DNA from: Pseudomonas sp. DG56-2
GTDB taxonomy: Bacteria; Pseudomonadota; Gammaproteobacteria; Pseudomonadales; Pseudomonadaceae
Length of the DNA: 64,000 nucleotides
Assembly: GCF_004803755.1 (NCBI RefSeq)
Contig: NZ_CP032311.1
Coordinates: forward strand, 184,501 to 248,500
Direction of reading: 5' to 3'
Positions within the stretch are counted from its first letter, which is position 1. Every line of letters starts with the position of its first letter. The notes below the pieces were generated by a model. The model ran no database searches. It had not been told where the DNA came from and saw only the letters and a program-made list of their open reading frames with translations. Below, in pieces: positions 16,784-25,013 of this stretch. Position numbers and translations under genes: made by a program.

Positions 16784-19153
16784 CTATTTACCGGGCAACA
16801 ACCGCAAGGTGCTCTGCGCCGGAATCACCCCCGTCTGCGCCTTGTGGTATTTCCCTGCAATATAGTCCTTGGCTTGATCGGCATAGTGCGGGTCGAACAA
16901 CACGCCGCTTTGTCCGACCGGGTTGATGGTCAGTGCTTGACCTACATCGGCGAAGTCGATCAGGCGCCGAGTCGAGGGGCCATAGGTGACAGGCCAGGGC
17001 GCCGGGCCTATTTTCGCCGATAGGTTGTTCGGCACTTCATGGCTGCCCGGTGCGGCAAAGGGGCCGACGTTGAACAGCAGGTTCAGCGGTTTCTGCGAGC
17101 CTAGCGGGTGATTGTGGGTCAAGGTGTGCGCTTTGCCCCATTGCCAATTGGCCGAGTCCTGACCAAGCGTTTCGCGCAGATGCGCAAGGCTCGCCTGCCA
17201 CGCCCGTTTCACCGTCGTAGTGCGATCGCCATGCTCGCTGCTGCCATGTTGCCCCCACCAGGGCGATTGAGCGTCTGCGGCAAGGCGTGGCATGGCCGCA
17301 TCAATGACGCGAGTGTTGATCATGGTCTGGAACCAGGCATCACCGAGTTCGTCACGCAGGGCTGCGTAAGCCAGGTCGTAGAGGAACTGGTTGAACAAGG
17401 TGGCACTGACCGAATCCAGCGGATAATCGCCATTCCAGCTCGCCAACTGCTCGACCAACTCCTTCTCCTGCTCGCCAGAGGCTATTTCGCGCAAGGTGCC
17501 CAACAGCGGCGCCAAGGTACGTCGTCCGTAGTCGGTAGAGGTATCGAGCTGCAGCGCTTGGCTGTTCTGTGTATCCCACTTGGTCAGTGGATCCGCCAGA
17601 TGGCGGTCCAGTTGTTGACCGCGGTCGGGCATGTTGTAGTAACCCGGAATCGGCATGGCCGCAGGTGGCTGATAGTTGGCCGAGACGATATAGCCGCTAG
17701 TTGGGTTTTCCTGCTGCGGGTTGGCGCTGAAGGGATAGAAACCGAGCTTGTCAGCCTCTGGTGTACTGCCGTCAAGAATGAACGCCGGGTTGACGCCATC
17801 CGGGCGAATCGGAAGCTGCGCTGCTGCCCACCAGCCAATGTCGCCTAGGGCGTTGGCCCAAACCAGATTGAGTCCGGGGGCTTGAACCTTTGTTGCGGCG
17901 GCGCGCATCTTGTCCAGTGTGTCGGCGCGGTTGATCTGGTAAAAGCCGTCGAGCAGCGGATTCTCGCTTTCGAGGAACGCCCACCACATGGCAATCGGCG
18001 TGGGTCCGGCATTTTCGCCTAGCACATTGTTGACGATGGGACCGTGGGGCGAGCGGCGTAACGTGATGGTTACCGGATCTTCACCCTTTACCGCGATTTG
18101 CTCATGGGTGACGGCCAGGGTCTGCCACTGACCATTGATACGCACCTGATCGGGGTTGGCCGGGTTGACCTGTTCTGCGATCAGGTCGACATCGTCGTTC
18201 TGGAACATGGTCAGGCTCCAACCGAATTCACGGTTGTGTCCCAACAACGCGAAGGGGTTGAGCGCCTGGTGATAACCGTAAAGATTGAAGCCGGGTGCCG
18301 ACAGTTCGGCTTCATACCAGACTGCGGGCACAGCAAAGCTGATATGCGGATCGCCAGCCAGCAACGGCCTGCCACTGCGGGTACGGCTGCCGGATACAGC
18401 CCAGGCGTTGCTGCCCTCGTACTGGGGAATACCTGCTTCGCTCAGGGCTTGCTGACTGACCCGAGCCAACTGCTCCAGACTTTTCCAGTCGGCAGCGGCC
18501 AGCGGTAGGCGGTTGTGCAGAGCACCTTCGGGATTCCAGTCGAGGTCGAAGATTTTCAGGTACTCGCCACCCAATTGGTCGCGCACGAAGGTCAACGCCG
18601 GTTCAGTACGGAAAGCCGCCGCAAAGCTGTAGGCCAAATACCCGGCAATACTGACGGTGTCCTGGGCGGTGAAGGGGCGTGGGGAAATGCCTAGTACATC
18701 GAATTCCATGGGTTTCGGGTGACTGGCCTGCCAAGCGTTGACGCCGTCGAGGTAGGCCTGCAGGGCGAGCCAGGCAGGTGCTTGTTTGTCCTGGCGCTCG
18801 ACATAGCGTTCGGCTTGTTCGCGAATACGCAAGCTACGGAACAGCGTGTCGGTGGGCAGTAGTTTGCTGCCGAGCACTTCGGCCAGCTCGCCACGCGCAA
18901 GGCGGCGGATGATTTCCATCTGGAACAGCCGATCCTGAGCATGTACGTAGCCCAGGGCGCGATACATGTCGATTTCGTTGGCGGCCTGGATATGCGGTAC
19001 GCCGCGGGTGTCGTAACGCACACTGACCGGGGCTTGCAGGCTGGCCAGGGTCACCTGGCCATCGCGCTGCGGCATCTTGCCGTGCACATACCAGTAACCA
19101 CCGCCAGCTACCGCGGCAATGACCACAGCGAGAACAGTCAGGCTGCGTTTCAT
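16784..19153 (-). CDS. hacB: Penicillin/acyl-homoserine lactone acylase family Ntn-hydrolase
   Basis: A 789-residue N-terminal-nucleophile amidase precursor of the penicillin acylase family. A signal-type hydrophobic N-terminus (LTVLAVVIAAVAGGGYW) sends it to the periplasm. The alpha chain (about 25-220) is followed by a linker and the autoprocessing Gly-Ser in YEGSNAWAVSG, which puts the catalytic serine at about residue 248. Conserved beta-chain features follow: SGRPLLAGDPHI, GHNREFGWSLTMFQNDDVD and the Asn in GWWAAAQLP surroundings. Its place near the oscA-sbp-cys genes parallels P. aeruginosa PA0305 (HacB), which cleaves acyl-homoserine lactones. The symbol rests on that synteny; the substrate could be another amide. 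Confidence 0.82.
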   Translation of the reverse strand: MKRSLTVLAVVIAAVAGGGYWYVHGKMPQRDGQVTLASLQAPVSVRYDTRGVPHIQAANEIDMYRALGYVHAQDRLFQMEIIRRLARGELAEVLGSKLLPTDTLFRSLRIREQAERYVERQDKQAPAWLALQAYLDGVNAWQASHPKPMEFDVLGISPRPFTAQDTVSIAGYLAYSFAAAFRTEPALTFVRDQLGGEYLKIFDLDWNPEGALHNRLPLAAADWKSLEQLARVSQQALSEAGIPQYEGSNAWAVSGSRTRSGRPLLAGDPHISFAVPAVWYEAELSAPGFNLYGYHQALNPFALLGHNREFGWSLTMFQNDDVDLIAEQVNPANPDQVRINGQWQTLAVTHEQIAVKGEDPVTITLRRSPHGPIVNNVLGENAGPTPIAMWWAFLESENPLLDGFYQINRADTLDKMRAAATKVQAPGLNLVWANALGDIGWWAAAQLPIRPDGVNPAFILDGSTPEADKLGFYPFSANPQQENPTSGYIVSANYQPPAAMPIPGYYNMPDRGQQLDRHLADPLTKWDTQNSQALQLDTSTDYGRRTLAPLLGTLREIASGEQEKELVEQLASWNGDYPLDSVSATLFNQFLYDLAYAALRDELGDAWFQTMINTRVIDAAMPRLAADAQSPWWGQHGSSEHGDRTTTVKRAWQASLAHLRETLGQDSANWQWGKAHTLTHNHPLGSQKPLNLLFNVGPFAAPGSHEVPNNLSAKIGPAPWPVTYGPSTRRLIDFADVGQALTINPVGQSGVLFDPHYADQAKDYIAGKYHKAQTGVIPAQSTLRLLPGK

Positions 19154-19237
19154 CAGAACTCCTTGTACTTTTTAGCGGATTTTGTGGTCCGATCATCGGG
19201 GTAAACCTGGACAGAAGATAGCCCGAAAGGAGGCAAG

Positions 19238-19786
19238 ATGAAGCTCAGCGAAAAACAGAAGATGCTCACCGGTCAGCTCTATCACGCAAATTGTCCAGAG
19301 CTGCAGGCCGAACAGGTTGCCAACAAGCACTGGATGCAGCGCTACAACACCAGCGTCGATCTACTCAACGAACAGCGCCATGCATTGTTGGAGGAGCATT
19401 TCAACGTGGTCGGCGAAGGTGTGGTGATTCGTCCACCGTTCTATTGCGACTACGGCTACAACATCAGTATTGGCAGTAACGTGTTCATGAACTTCAACTG
19501 TGTTGTGCTCGACGTTTGCCCGATCAGCATCGGTGATGATTGCCAGATTGGTCCGGCAGTGCAGATCTATGCCGCCGATCACCCACTAGACCCCAAGGTC
19601 CGCCGTAGCGGCCTGGAGAGTGGGCGTGCGGTGAAGATCGGCAACAATGTGTGGATTGGTGGCGGGGCGATCATCCTGCCCGGGGTGACTGTCGGCGACA
19701 ACGCTGTGATCGGTGCGGGTAGCGTGGTGACGCGCGATGTACCCGCCAGGGCAACGGTGGTGGGTAACCCGGCGCGCTTGCGCTAA
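19238..19786 (+). CDS. Maa/NodL-type sugar O-acetyltransferase
   Basis: A 182-residue acetyl-CoA-dependent O-acetyltransferase of the maltose/galactoside acetyltransferase group. The N-terminal Mac domain (SEKQKMLTGQLYHANCPELQ) precedes a left-handed beta-helix of hexapeptide repeats (IGSNVFMNFNCVVLD to VIGAGSVVTRDVPARATVVGNPA). The active histidine is in YAADHPLDP. It is cytoplasmic. Start: ATG preceded by AGGAGGCAAG. Its stop overlaps the convergent thioredoxin-like gene by 3 bp. The true acceptor sugar is unknown. Confidence 0.9.
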   Translation: MKLSEKQKMLTGQLYHANCPELQAEQVANKHWMQRYNTSVDLLNEQRHALLEEHFNVVGEGVVIRPPFYCDYGYNISIGSNVFMNFNCVVLDVCPISIGDDCQIGPAVQIYAADHPLDPKVRRSGLESGRAVKIGNNVWIGGGAIILPGVTVGDNAVIGAGSVVTRDVPARATVVGNPARLR

Positions 19787-20352
19787 TTGCTCCACGGGCA
19801 GTAGCAACCCACTGCCAGGGTATGGGTGGCGCTGACCGCCCGGCCTTGGCTCAAGGCCAGCAGAATCGGCTCGATGAAGCTGTTGCTCGAATTGCAGGTG
19901 GCCCCCTCGCTGTACGGGCCAAAATAGGCAAGGTTGCCCTGGCGGTCCCAGATTGCAACGGCGGGGCTGGCAGGCAAGTGCTCGGCTCCAGGCAGTGCTG
20001 TCAGGGGCTTGAGTGCACTCAGTGTGCTCGGTAACTGTCCACGACTGCCGGGCTTCTGTACCGCATAGAACTCCACACCCTGCGCCGCAAAGTGCTCGAT
20101 CAATTCGGCCAGGTGCTGCTGATTACCGACGTTGCACGGGCAGGACGGGTCCCAGAAATGCACCAGGCGGATTGCGCCAGGCCCGGCGATGGCCGGGGGT
20201 AGCTGCAGGCGGTCGCCAGAAAACAGTGCGGTGTGGTTGTCGAAGGTGCGCAGGTAGCGACTCTGGAAGTTGTCGTAGGCCCACCACAAACCAGCGGCGC
20301 AGATCGCCGCGATTATCAGGCTGAGCAGTGTGCGTTTTCGGGCGGCGCGCAT
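19783..20352 (-). CDS. Membrane-anchored thioredoxin-fold protein (probably DUF6436)
   Basis: A 189-residue protein with one N-terminal hydrophobic anchor (TLLSLIIAAICAAGLWW) and a periplasmic thioredoxin-like domain. The redox-type motif is SCPCN (a CxC rather than CxxC), preceded by RLVHFWDP, the usual beta-strand/active-site layout. Later parts (AVAIWDRQGNLAYFGPYSEG) resemble the C-terminal half of the fold. I chose the ATG before RAARKR; an upstream frame would add 23 residues that overlap the divergent promoter. Function is unknown; thiol-disulfide exchange is possible, but a CxC pair is atypical. Confidence 0.65.
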   Translation of the reverse strand: MRAARKRTLLSLIIAAICAAGLWWAYDNFQSRYLRTFDNHTALFSGDRLQLPPAIAGPGAIRLVHFWDPSCPCNVGNQQHLAELIEHFAAQGVEFYAVQKPGSRGQLPSTLSALKPLTALPGAEHLPASPAVAIWDRQGNLAYFGPYSEGATCNSSNSFIEPILLALSQGRAVSATHTLAVGCYCPWSN

Positions 20353-20451
20353 GAGGTCAGGTTCCAGAAGAAGTCGCCTAGCTTGCCATGCCGCTGGCGA
20401 CAGCTGAATATCACAGGTCAATATCCCGCCTCTGCTGTCTGGAAATTCACT

Positions 20452-21393
20452 ATGCCTGCGTCATTTCAACCCGACTCGTTACGCGCCAGCCTGCTCCCGC
20501 TGAGTGCGCGCCAGCCGTTGTCGACCCAGGCTCAGGCCTATCAGCGTTTCTATGGGTTGGATCTGCCTGCTCGCAAGGAGGCACCGCAGCGCTGGCTTGG
20601 CCGCTTCGAGGCCGCCGGTTACGAGCTGGTGGGGCAGGTCTGGCAGCCAGCGGCGCCGGTGGCAACACTGGTGTTGCTGCATGGTTTCTACGACCACATG
20701 GGTTTGTACCGTCACGTAATCGACTGGGCCCTGGATCAGGACTACGCGGTCATTGCCTGTGACCTGCCTGGGCATGGTCTGTCTGGCGGCGAGCGCGCCA
20801 GCATCGGTGATTTCGCAGATTATCAACAGGTGCTGCTGGCACTGTTCGAGCAGGGGCGTGCGCTTGATCTGCCGCAACCTTGGCATCTATGTGGGCAAAG
20901 CACGGGTGGGGCGATTGTCATTGATCATCTGCTTTACGGCGGAGGGCAAAGCCCGGCTCAAGGCAAGGTGATTCTGCTGGCACCTTTGGTGCGGCCTCGC
21001 GCCTGGCGGTGGTCGAAACTCAGTTATCGACTGTTGCGCCCGTTCGTCAACGGCATCGCCCGGCGCTTCAGTGAAAACAGCAACGATCCGACCTTCTTGC
21101 CATTTTTACAGGCGGACCCGTTGCAGCCACGGCGTTTGCCAACGGCATGGGTGGGGGCGTTGGTGGAGTGGGTAAAACGTATAGAAGCGGCGCCGGCCAG
21201 TATGCGTTGTCCGTTGATTATCCAGGGGCAGTCAGACATGACCGTGGACTGGCCGCACAACCTCAAGGTACTCCAGGAGAAATTCGCCGCGCCGCAGATT
21301 CTGCTGATTCCTGAAGCGCGCCATCATCTGGTCAACGAGTTGCCAGCAATCCGCCAACGCTATTTCGACTTTATCGATCAGCGCCTGGGCTGA
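20452..21393 (+). CDS. Alpha/beta hydrolase, lysophospholipase (monoacylglycerol lipase-like)
   Basis: A 313-residue serine hydrolase of the alpha/beta fold, monoglyceride lipase / lysophospholipase branch. The oxyanion region is VLLHGFYDHMGLYRH, the nucleophile elbow is CGQSTGG (a variant of GxSxG), and DLPGHGLSGGERASIGDF is typical. A late histidine appears in EARHHLVNELP. No signal peptide is seen. Start: the ATG before PASFQP; longer upstream frames cross the divergent gene. Its stop codon abuts, without overlap, the stop of the convergent DUF2059-like gene. Confidence 0.85.
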   Translation: MPASFQPDSLRASLLPLSARQPLSTQAQAYQRFYGLDLPARKEAPQRWLGRFEAAGYELVGQVWQPAAPVATLVLLHGFYDHMGLYRHVIDWALDQDYAVIACDLPGHGLSGGERASIGDFADYQQVLLALFEQGRALDLPQPWHLCGQSTGGAIVIDHLLYGGGQSPAQGKVILLAPLVRPRAWRWSKLSYRLLRPFVNGIARRFSENSNDPTFLPFLQADPLQPRRLPTAWVGALVEWVKRIEAAPASMRCPLIIQGQSDMTVDWPHNLKVLQEKFAAPQILLIPEARHHLVNELPAIRQRYFDFIDQRLG

Positions 21394-22143
21394 TCACTTC
21401 AGTTCGGAGGTGCTCTGGCCGACCGCCAGGCCCGCACGAATGGCAGCCAGCGCGGCTTTGTAGTAAGCCTGGCCCTCAGCCGATTCGGCAAAGGTGGCGA
21501 ACTCGTCCAGCTCTTCATCCGACAGGTCGCGATACACATACAGCAGAGTATTGTTCAGCTCGCTGCCGATCTGTTGCATCAAGCGCTGGCGTTGACCATC
21601 CAGCAGCCCTTGCGCCTGGCCACCGCCGAGCAGACCGGGGATCATCTGGCTGAGGCTGTCTGCCGCCACCCCGGCAATCGCCAGGCTGACTTCGGCACCC
21701 GCTTCACGGGCAGGCAGGGCCTGGGCGAGGTGGCCAATGATCAGCAGGCGATTGTCGCTGGCTTCGATCTTGGGCAAGCCCTTGGCATTTTTGGCCAATT
21801 GATCGCGGCGAGTGGCCAACAGCTCGGCGGCGACGATCTTGCGTCCCAGTGGCGACTGGAAGAACGCCAGCGCCGGGGAGGGGTTGCTGAGGTTGGCGCG
21901 CAGTTGAGTCTGCGCACGCTTGTCCACCGCCTGGGCCTGGAAGCGCTGGTTGCTATTGTTGACCAAGGCTTGGTAAACGGCAGGCGGCAGGCTATTGCGA
22001 TAGCGCTGCTGGGCGGCATCGAGGGCATCGGTAAAGTGGGCGCGCTGCTCGGGCCAGCCGGCGACCTTGTAGAGTTGGTCGAGGCTGTCTGCCCAGACAG
22101 GCGTGGTGCTGATCATTACAAGCAGAAAAAACAAACGGCGCAT
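21394..22143 (-). CDS. Secreted DUF2059-like protein
   Basis: A 249-residue exported protein. The signal peptide (RRLFFLLVMISTTPVWA-DS) is followed by two similar helical halves. The C-terminal half, with YVYRDLSDEELDEFATFAESAEGQAYYKA, matches the DUF2059 pattern. The N-terminal half carries a weaker copy (LAFFQSPLGRKIVAAE), which suggests an internal duplication. It is probably periplasmic and all-helical. No enzymatic motif is visible, and the function is unknown. Confidence 0.7.
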   Translation of the reverse strand: MRRLFFLLVMISTTPVWADSLDQLYKVAGWPEQRAHFTDALDAAQQRYRNSLPPAVYQALVNNSNQRFQAQAVDKRAQTQLRANLSNPSPALAFFQSPLGRKIVAAELLATRRDQLAKNAKGLPKIEASDNRLLIIGHLAQALPAREAGAEVSLAIAGVAADSLSQMIPGLLGGGQAQGLLDGQRQRLMQQIGSELNNTLLYVYRDLSDEELDEFATFAESAEGQAYYKAALAAIRAGLAVGQSTSELK

Positions 22144-22247
22144 TCAGGACTCCTGTCGGCAGGGCGCTATTGTCTTGGCGTTGCCGGGCTTTGTCGAGAA
22201 GCCATTGCATACTCTCAGCTAAGTGGCGCTGTCGGTTTTCGCAGCAG

Positions 22248-22892
22248 ATGGATACTATGCGCGGCATGCCTCTATCTCCTGAACACCCGCTGCTGTTGCG
22301 CATTGTCGACGACCTGGCCACCCATGGCTGGTCTCAGCAGGACATCTTTCTTCCAGCGTCCCTGACCCTGGCGCTGGCGGCTGAATGTCGTGCCCGCGCT
22401 GCGGAGGGCGAGTTGGCACCTGCAGCGGTAGGGCGAGGGGCTACCCAGGAGGTTCGCGAGGGAATTCGAGGCGATCATATCCAGTGGCTGGAACCGGGTC
22501 AGGCCGAGTCGTGCGACCAGTACCTGGAACTGATGGATGGCCTGCGCGAAGCCCTCAATCGTGGGTTGTTCCTGGGCCTTGAGGATTTCGAATGTCACTT
22601 TGCCCTGTACCCGCCAGGCGCGTTTTACCGCAAGCACCTGGACCGCTTCCGAGATGACGATAGACGCACGGTATCGGCGGTCATCTATTTGAATGCCGAA
22701 GATTGGACGCCCGACGATGGCGGTCAGTTGCGCATGAGTCTCAAGGGCGGCGAGGAACACGATGTGCAGCCCATCGGTGGTTGCCTGGTGGTGTTCCTCT
22801 CGGGTGACATTCCGCATGAAGTGCTGCCGGCCCGGCGCGAGCGCTTGTCGGTCACCGGGTGGTTTCGCCGTCGTGGCAATGAGCCGTTCTGA
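22248..22892 (+). CDS. 2-oxoglutarate/Fe(II)-dependent oxygenase
   Basis: A 214-residue double-stranded beta-helix oxygenase of the prolyl-4-hydroxylase-like 2OG-Fe(II) superfamily. The metal triad is read as HLDRF (His and Asp of HxD) and IPHEVLP (distal His), with the 2OG-binding arginine in RRERLSVTGW. FYRKHLDRFRDDDRRTVSAVIYLN is typical of the family. Several in-frame ATGs lie close together (22248, 22257, 22266); I give the first, but MPLSPEH at 22266 is equally plausible. The 3' end overlaps the DUF523 gene by 14 bp, so the two are cotranslated. The substrate is unknown. Confidence 0.82.
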   Translation: MDTMRGMPLSPEHPLLLRIVDDLATHGWSQQDIFLPASLTLALAAECRARAAEGELAPAAVGRGATQEVREGIRGDHIQWLEPGQAESCDQYLELMDGLREALNRGLFLGLEDFECHFALYPPGAFYRKHLDRFRDDDRRTVSAVIYLNAEDWTPDDGGQLRMSLKGGEEHDVQPIGGCLVVFLSGDIPHEVLPARRERLSVTGWFRRRGNEPF

Positions 22893-23376
22893 AGTGCCCA
22901 AGGTTTTGGTCAGCGCTTGCCTGCTGGGCCAGCCGGTACGCTATGACGGCCGCAGCAGCGGTCACCCGGACCTGCTGCTGCGTTGGCAGAGCGAAGGCCG
23001 CGTCGTGCCTTTGTGCCCGGAAGTGGCAGGTGGTCTAGCAACACCACGAGCGCCGGCTGAAATTCCCGGTGGTCAAGGCAGTGCCGTGCTCGATGGCGAC
23101 ACGCAGGTAATCACGGTCGATGGCGAAAATGTCAGTGCGCAATTTCTGGCCGGTGCACAGCGGGCGCTGGAACTGGTTCGTCGTCACCGCATAGGCATCG
23201 CCGTGCTCAAGTCGGGAAGCCCGTCGTGCGGGAATGTGCAGACCTACGATGGCACGTTCAGTGGTAGCAAAGTGAGCGGTGAAGGGGTGACCACAGCGCT
23301 TTTACGACGCGAAGGCGTGCTGGTATTCAGCGAGCTTGAACTTGAGGCGGCAGAGCTGGCATTGAAGCAGCTCTGA
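22879..23376 (+). CDS. DUF523 family protein
   Basis: A 165-residue protein of the DUF523 family, recognised by VLVSACLLGQPVRYDG at the N-terminus, PLCPEVAGGLATPR, and LKSGSPSCG. The conserved cysteines (ACLLG, LCPEV, SPSCG) suggest binding of metal or a sulfur-containing ligand. In many bacteria the same domain is fused to or lies beside photolyase-linked or unknown genes. It is soluble and short. Start: an ATG inside the end of the 2OG-oxygenase gene; the 14-bp overlap suggests coupled translation. Biochemical role is not established. Confidence 0.85.
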   Translation: MSRSEVPKVLVSACLLGQPVRYDGRSSGHPDLLLRWQSEGRVVPLCPEVAGGLATPRAPAEIPGGQGSAVLDGDTQVITVDGENVSAQFLAGAQRALELVRRHRIGIAVLKSGSPSCGNVQTYDGTFSGSKVSGEGVTTALLRREGVLVFSELELEAAELALKQL

Positions 23377-23387
23377 GGCTTGAGTTT

Positions 23388-23414
23388 TCGCGGGACAAGC
23401 CTGCTCCCACAGGT
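23388..23414. repeat. REP-like element after the DUF523 gene
   Basis: A single element TCGCGGGACAAGCCTGCTCC followed by CACAGGT, of the Pseudomonas REP type (GCGGG...CCTGC stem). It lies in the 62-bp gap between two convergent genes. Confidence 0.5.
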
Positions 23415-23438
23415 TTACCAGGCCTTGCCCCGGGAAAA

Positions 23439-24206
23439 TCACTTCGGCGGCTTGCTGGCGTCCAGGCCAAACCATTTCTGCGACATCGCAGCAAGCCGGC
23501 CATCAGCCTTGATGCGTTGCAGGGCGTTGTCCACGGCGCTGTGGAATGCGGGATTGCCTTTCTGGAAAGGGATTGCCAAGCTCAGGATCGGCCCGACAGT
23601 TGCACCTTCGGTAACGGCTTGCTGACTGTCGCGGATGGCATATGGCACTAGCAGGCGGTCGCTGATGGCAGCATCGATCTGGTCGTTGGCCACGTCCTTG
23701 ATTGGCTGGGTGGCATCTGGATAGCTGCGCAGGTCAACGCCCTCGACCCCACGGGCTTGTTCGGCGAACTGACTGCCCTGAACTACGCCCAGGCTGTGCC
23801 CCTTGAGCGCTTCGAGGTTGCTTAACGGGCGTTTCTCTTCCTTGCGCACGATCAGTTGCGCGCTGGAATAACTATAGGGCTCGCTGAAATCCAGGCGATC
23901 CTTGAGCTCGGGAGTGGCGGCAATCTGGTTCATGGCAATGTCGTACTTGCCGCTTTCGACACCTTGGAGCAAGTCGTCGCGAGTGGTCACCACAAATTCT
24001 GCGCGAATATCCAGTTCACTTGCCAAGGCCTGGCCAAGTTCGATTTCAAAGCCCGCGAGCTTGCCGTCATCTTTGAAGTTGAATGGCGGCATGTTGGCTT
24101 CAACGGCAATGCGAAGTTCGCCACGGTCGTTCACATCATCGATCAGTTCAGCGTGTGCCCAGGGGCTGAACAGGGCGGCAACTAGTATCCCTATGGTTAA
24201 ACGCAT
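23439..24206 (-). CDS. Orphan polar amino-acid ABC periplasmic binding protein
   Basis: A 255-residue type-2 periplasmic binding protein of the amino-acid (FliY/ArtJ/GlnH) family. The signal peptide ends SPWAHA-EL. Ligand-pocket motifs are LRIAVEANMPPFNFKDDGKLAGFEIELGQ (seen in parts), GKYDIAMNQIAATPELKDRLDFSEPY, and LGVVQGSQFAEQA. No permease or ATPase gene is adjacent. It is divergent from the DUF4399 gene across a 239-bp AT-rich region. The ligand cannot be read from sequence; the pocket pattern is compatible with cystine or another polar amino acid. Confidence 0.85.
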   Translation of the reverse strand: MRLTIGILVAALFSPWAHAELIDDVNDRGELRIAVEANMPPFNFKDDGKLAGFEIELGQALASELDIRAEFVVTTRDDLLQGVESGKYDIAMNQIAATPELKDRLDFSEPYSYSSAQLIVRKEEKRPLSNLEALKGHSLGVVQGSQFAEQARGVEGVDLRSYPDATQPIKDVANDQIDAAISDRLLVPYAIRDSQQAVTEGATVGPILSLAIPFQKGNPAFHSAVDNALQRIKADGRLAAMSQKWFGLDASKPPK

Positions 24207-24320
24207 TTAAATCCCTTGAATTCATTGGCAGTGAAAAAATCGCCGGAGCTTTATGATGATGCCACGGTCGAACGCAGCTTAGGACAGCATCGGCGCTTGG
24301 ATGTTAGGCCCGCGGATAAA

Positions 24321-24339
24321 AAATTTCTGTGCGAAATTT
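24321..24339. promoter_or_regulatory. Inverted repeat in the divergent promoter region
   Basis: A perfect AAATTTC-TGTGC-GAAATTT repeat (7-bp arms, 5-nt spacer) lies midway in the 239-bp gap between the amino-acid binding protein and the DUF4399 gene. It is a possible operator for either. The rest of the gap holds ordinary AT-rich promoter-like DNA and no gene. Confidence 0.4.
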
Positions 24340-24445
24340 CGGATATGTCCTGAATCAATTGATCTATGGTTACAAGCCATTGCCTTTTGTTTCACTGGCA
24401 AAGGTTATTAAAAGCTACTGAAGAAAAGAATCACAGGAGAAGTGA

Positions 24446-24922
24446 ATGAAAAGCCTAGTATCGCGTGCAGCCGTTGTCGGCCTGTTGATGGGAGTTTCGG
24501 CGTTCGCCGCAGCAGCCGAAGGCCTGAAGAGCCAGGAGCCGCCGAAAGACGCCAAGGTCTACATCGTTTCCCCGGCTGATGGCGCAACGGTCGACAAGAC
24601 GTTTACCGTCAAATTCGGCATCGAGGGCATGGCGCTCAAGCCTGCGGGTGATCAGACCCCGCATAGCGGTCATCACCACTTGCTGGTAGATGTGGACAAA
24701 GAGCCTGCTGCAGACCAAGTCCTGCCAACCAGCCTGCTGCCGGAAAACAAGGGCGCATTGCCTGCCGGTCCGCAAGTGCTGCACTTTGGCAAGGCTCAAA
24801 CCGAAGTTGAGCTGACCCTGACCCCAGGCAAACACACCTTGCAACTGGTACTGGGCGACAAGTTCCATGTGCCATTCAAGCCAAGCGTCGAATCGAAGAA
24901 AATCACCGTTACTGTCAAGTAA
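24446..24922 (+). CDS. Periplasmic DUF4399 protein
   Basis: A 158-residue exported protein. The signal peptide ends SAFAAAA-EG, and the mature part is a single Ig-like DUF4399 domain. Diagnostic residues are YIVSPADGATVDKTFTVKFGIEGM, the histidine cluster HSGHHHLLVD, and LTPGKHTLQLVLGDKFHVPF. The histidines could bind metal, but that is speculation. It has its own promoter region, and an inverted REP pair follows immediately. Function is unknown. Confidence 0.85.
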   Translation: MKSLVSRAAVVGLLMGVSAFAAAAEGLKSQEPPKDAKVYIVSPADGATVDKTFTVKFGIEGMALKPAGDQTPHSGHHHLLVDVDKEPAADQVLPTSLLPENKGALPAGPQVLHFGKAQTEVELTLTPGKHTLQLVLGDKFHVPFKPSVESKKITVTVK

Positions 24923-24933
24923 GGGCTGAAACG

Positions 24934-24997
24934 ATCGCGGGGCGAGCCCGCTCCCACAAGGTTTAACCAACCTGTGGAAGCGGGCTTGCCCCGCGAT
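24934..24997. repeat. Inverted REP pair (BIME) between DUF4399 gene and serA
   Basis: Two REP units face each other: ATCGCGGGGCGAGCCCGCTCC at the left and its near-perfect reverse complement (GGAAGCGGGCTTGCCCCGCGAT region) at the right, separated by about 12 bp. The pair lies between two converging stops and can form a 25-bp stem. It is probably a bidirectional transcript end and is the best example in the window. Confidence 0.8.
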
Positions 24998-25013
24998 GTC
25001 ACGCTAGAGGAAC

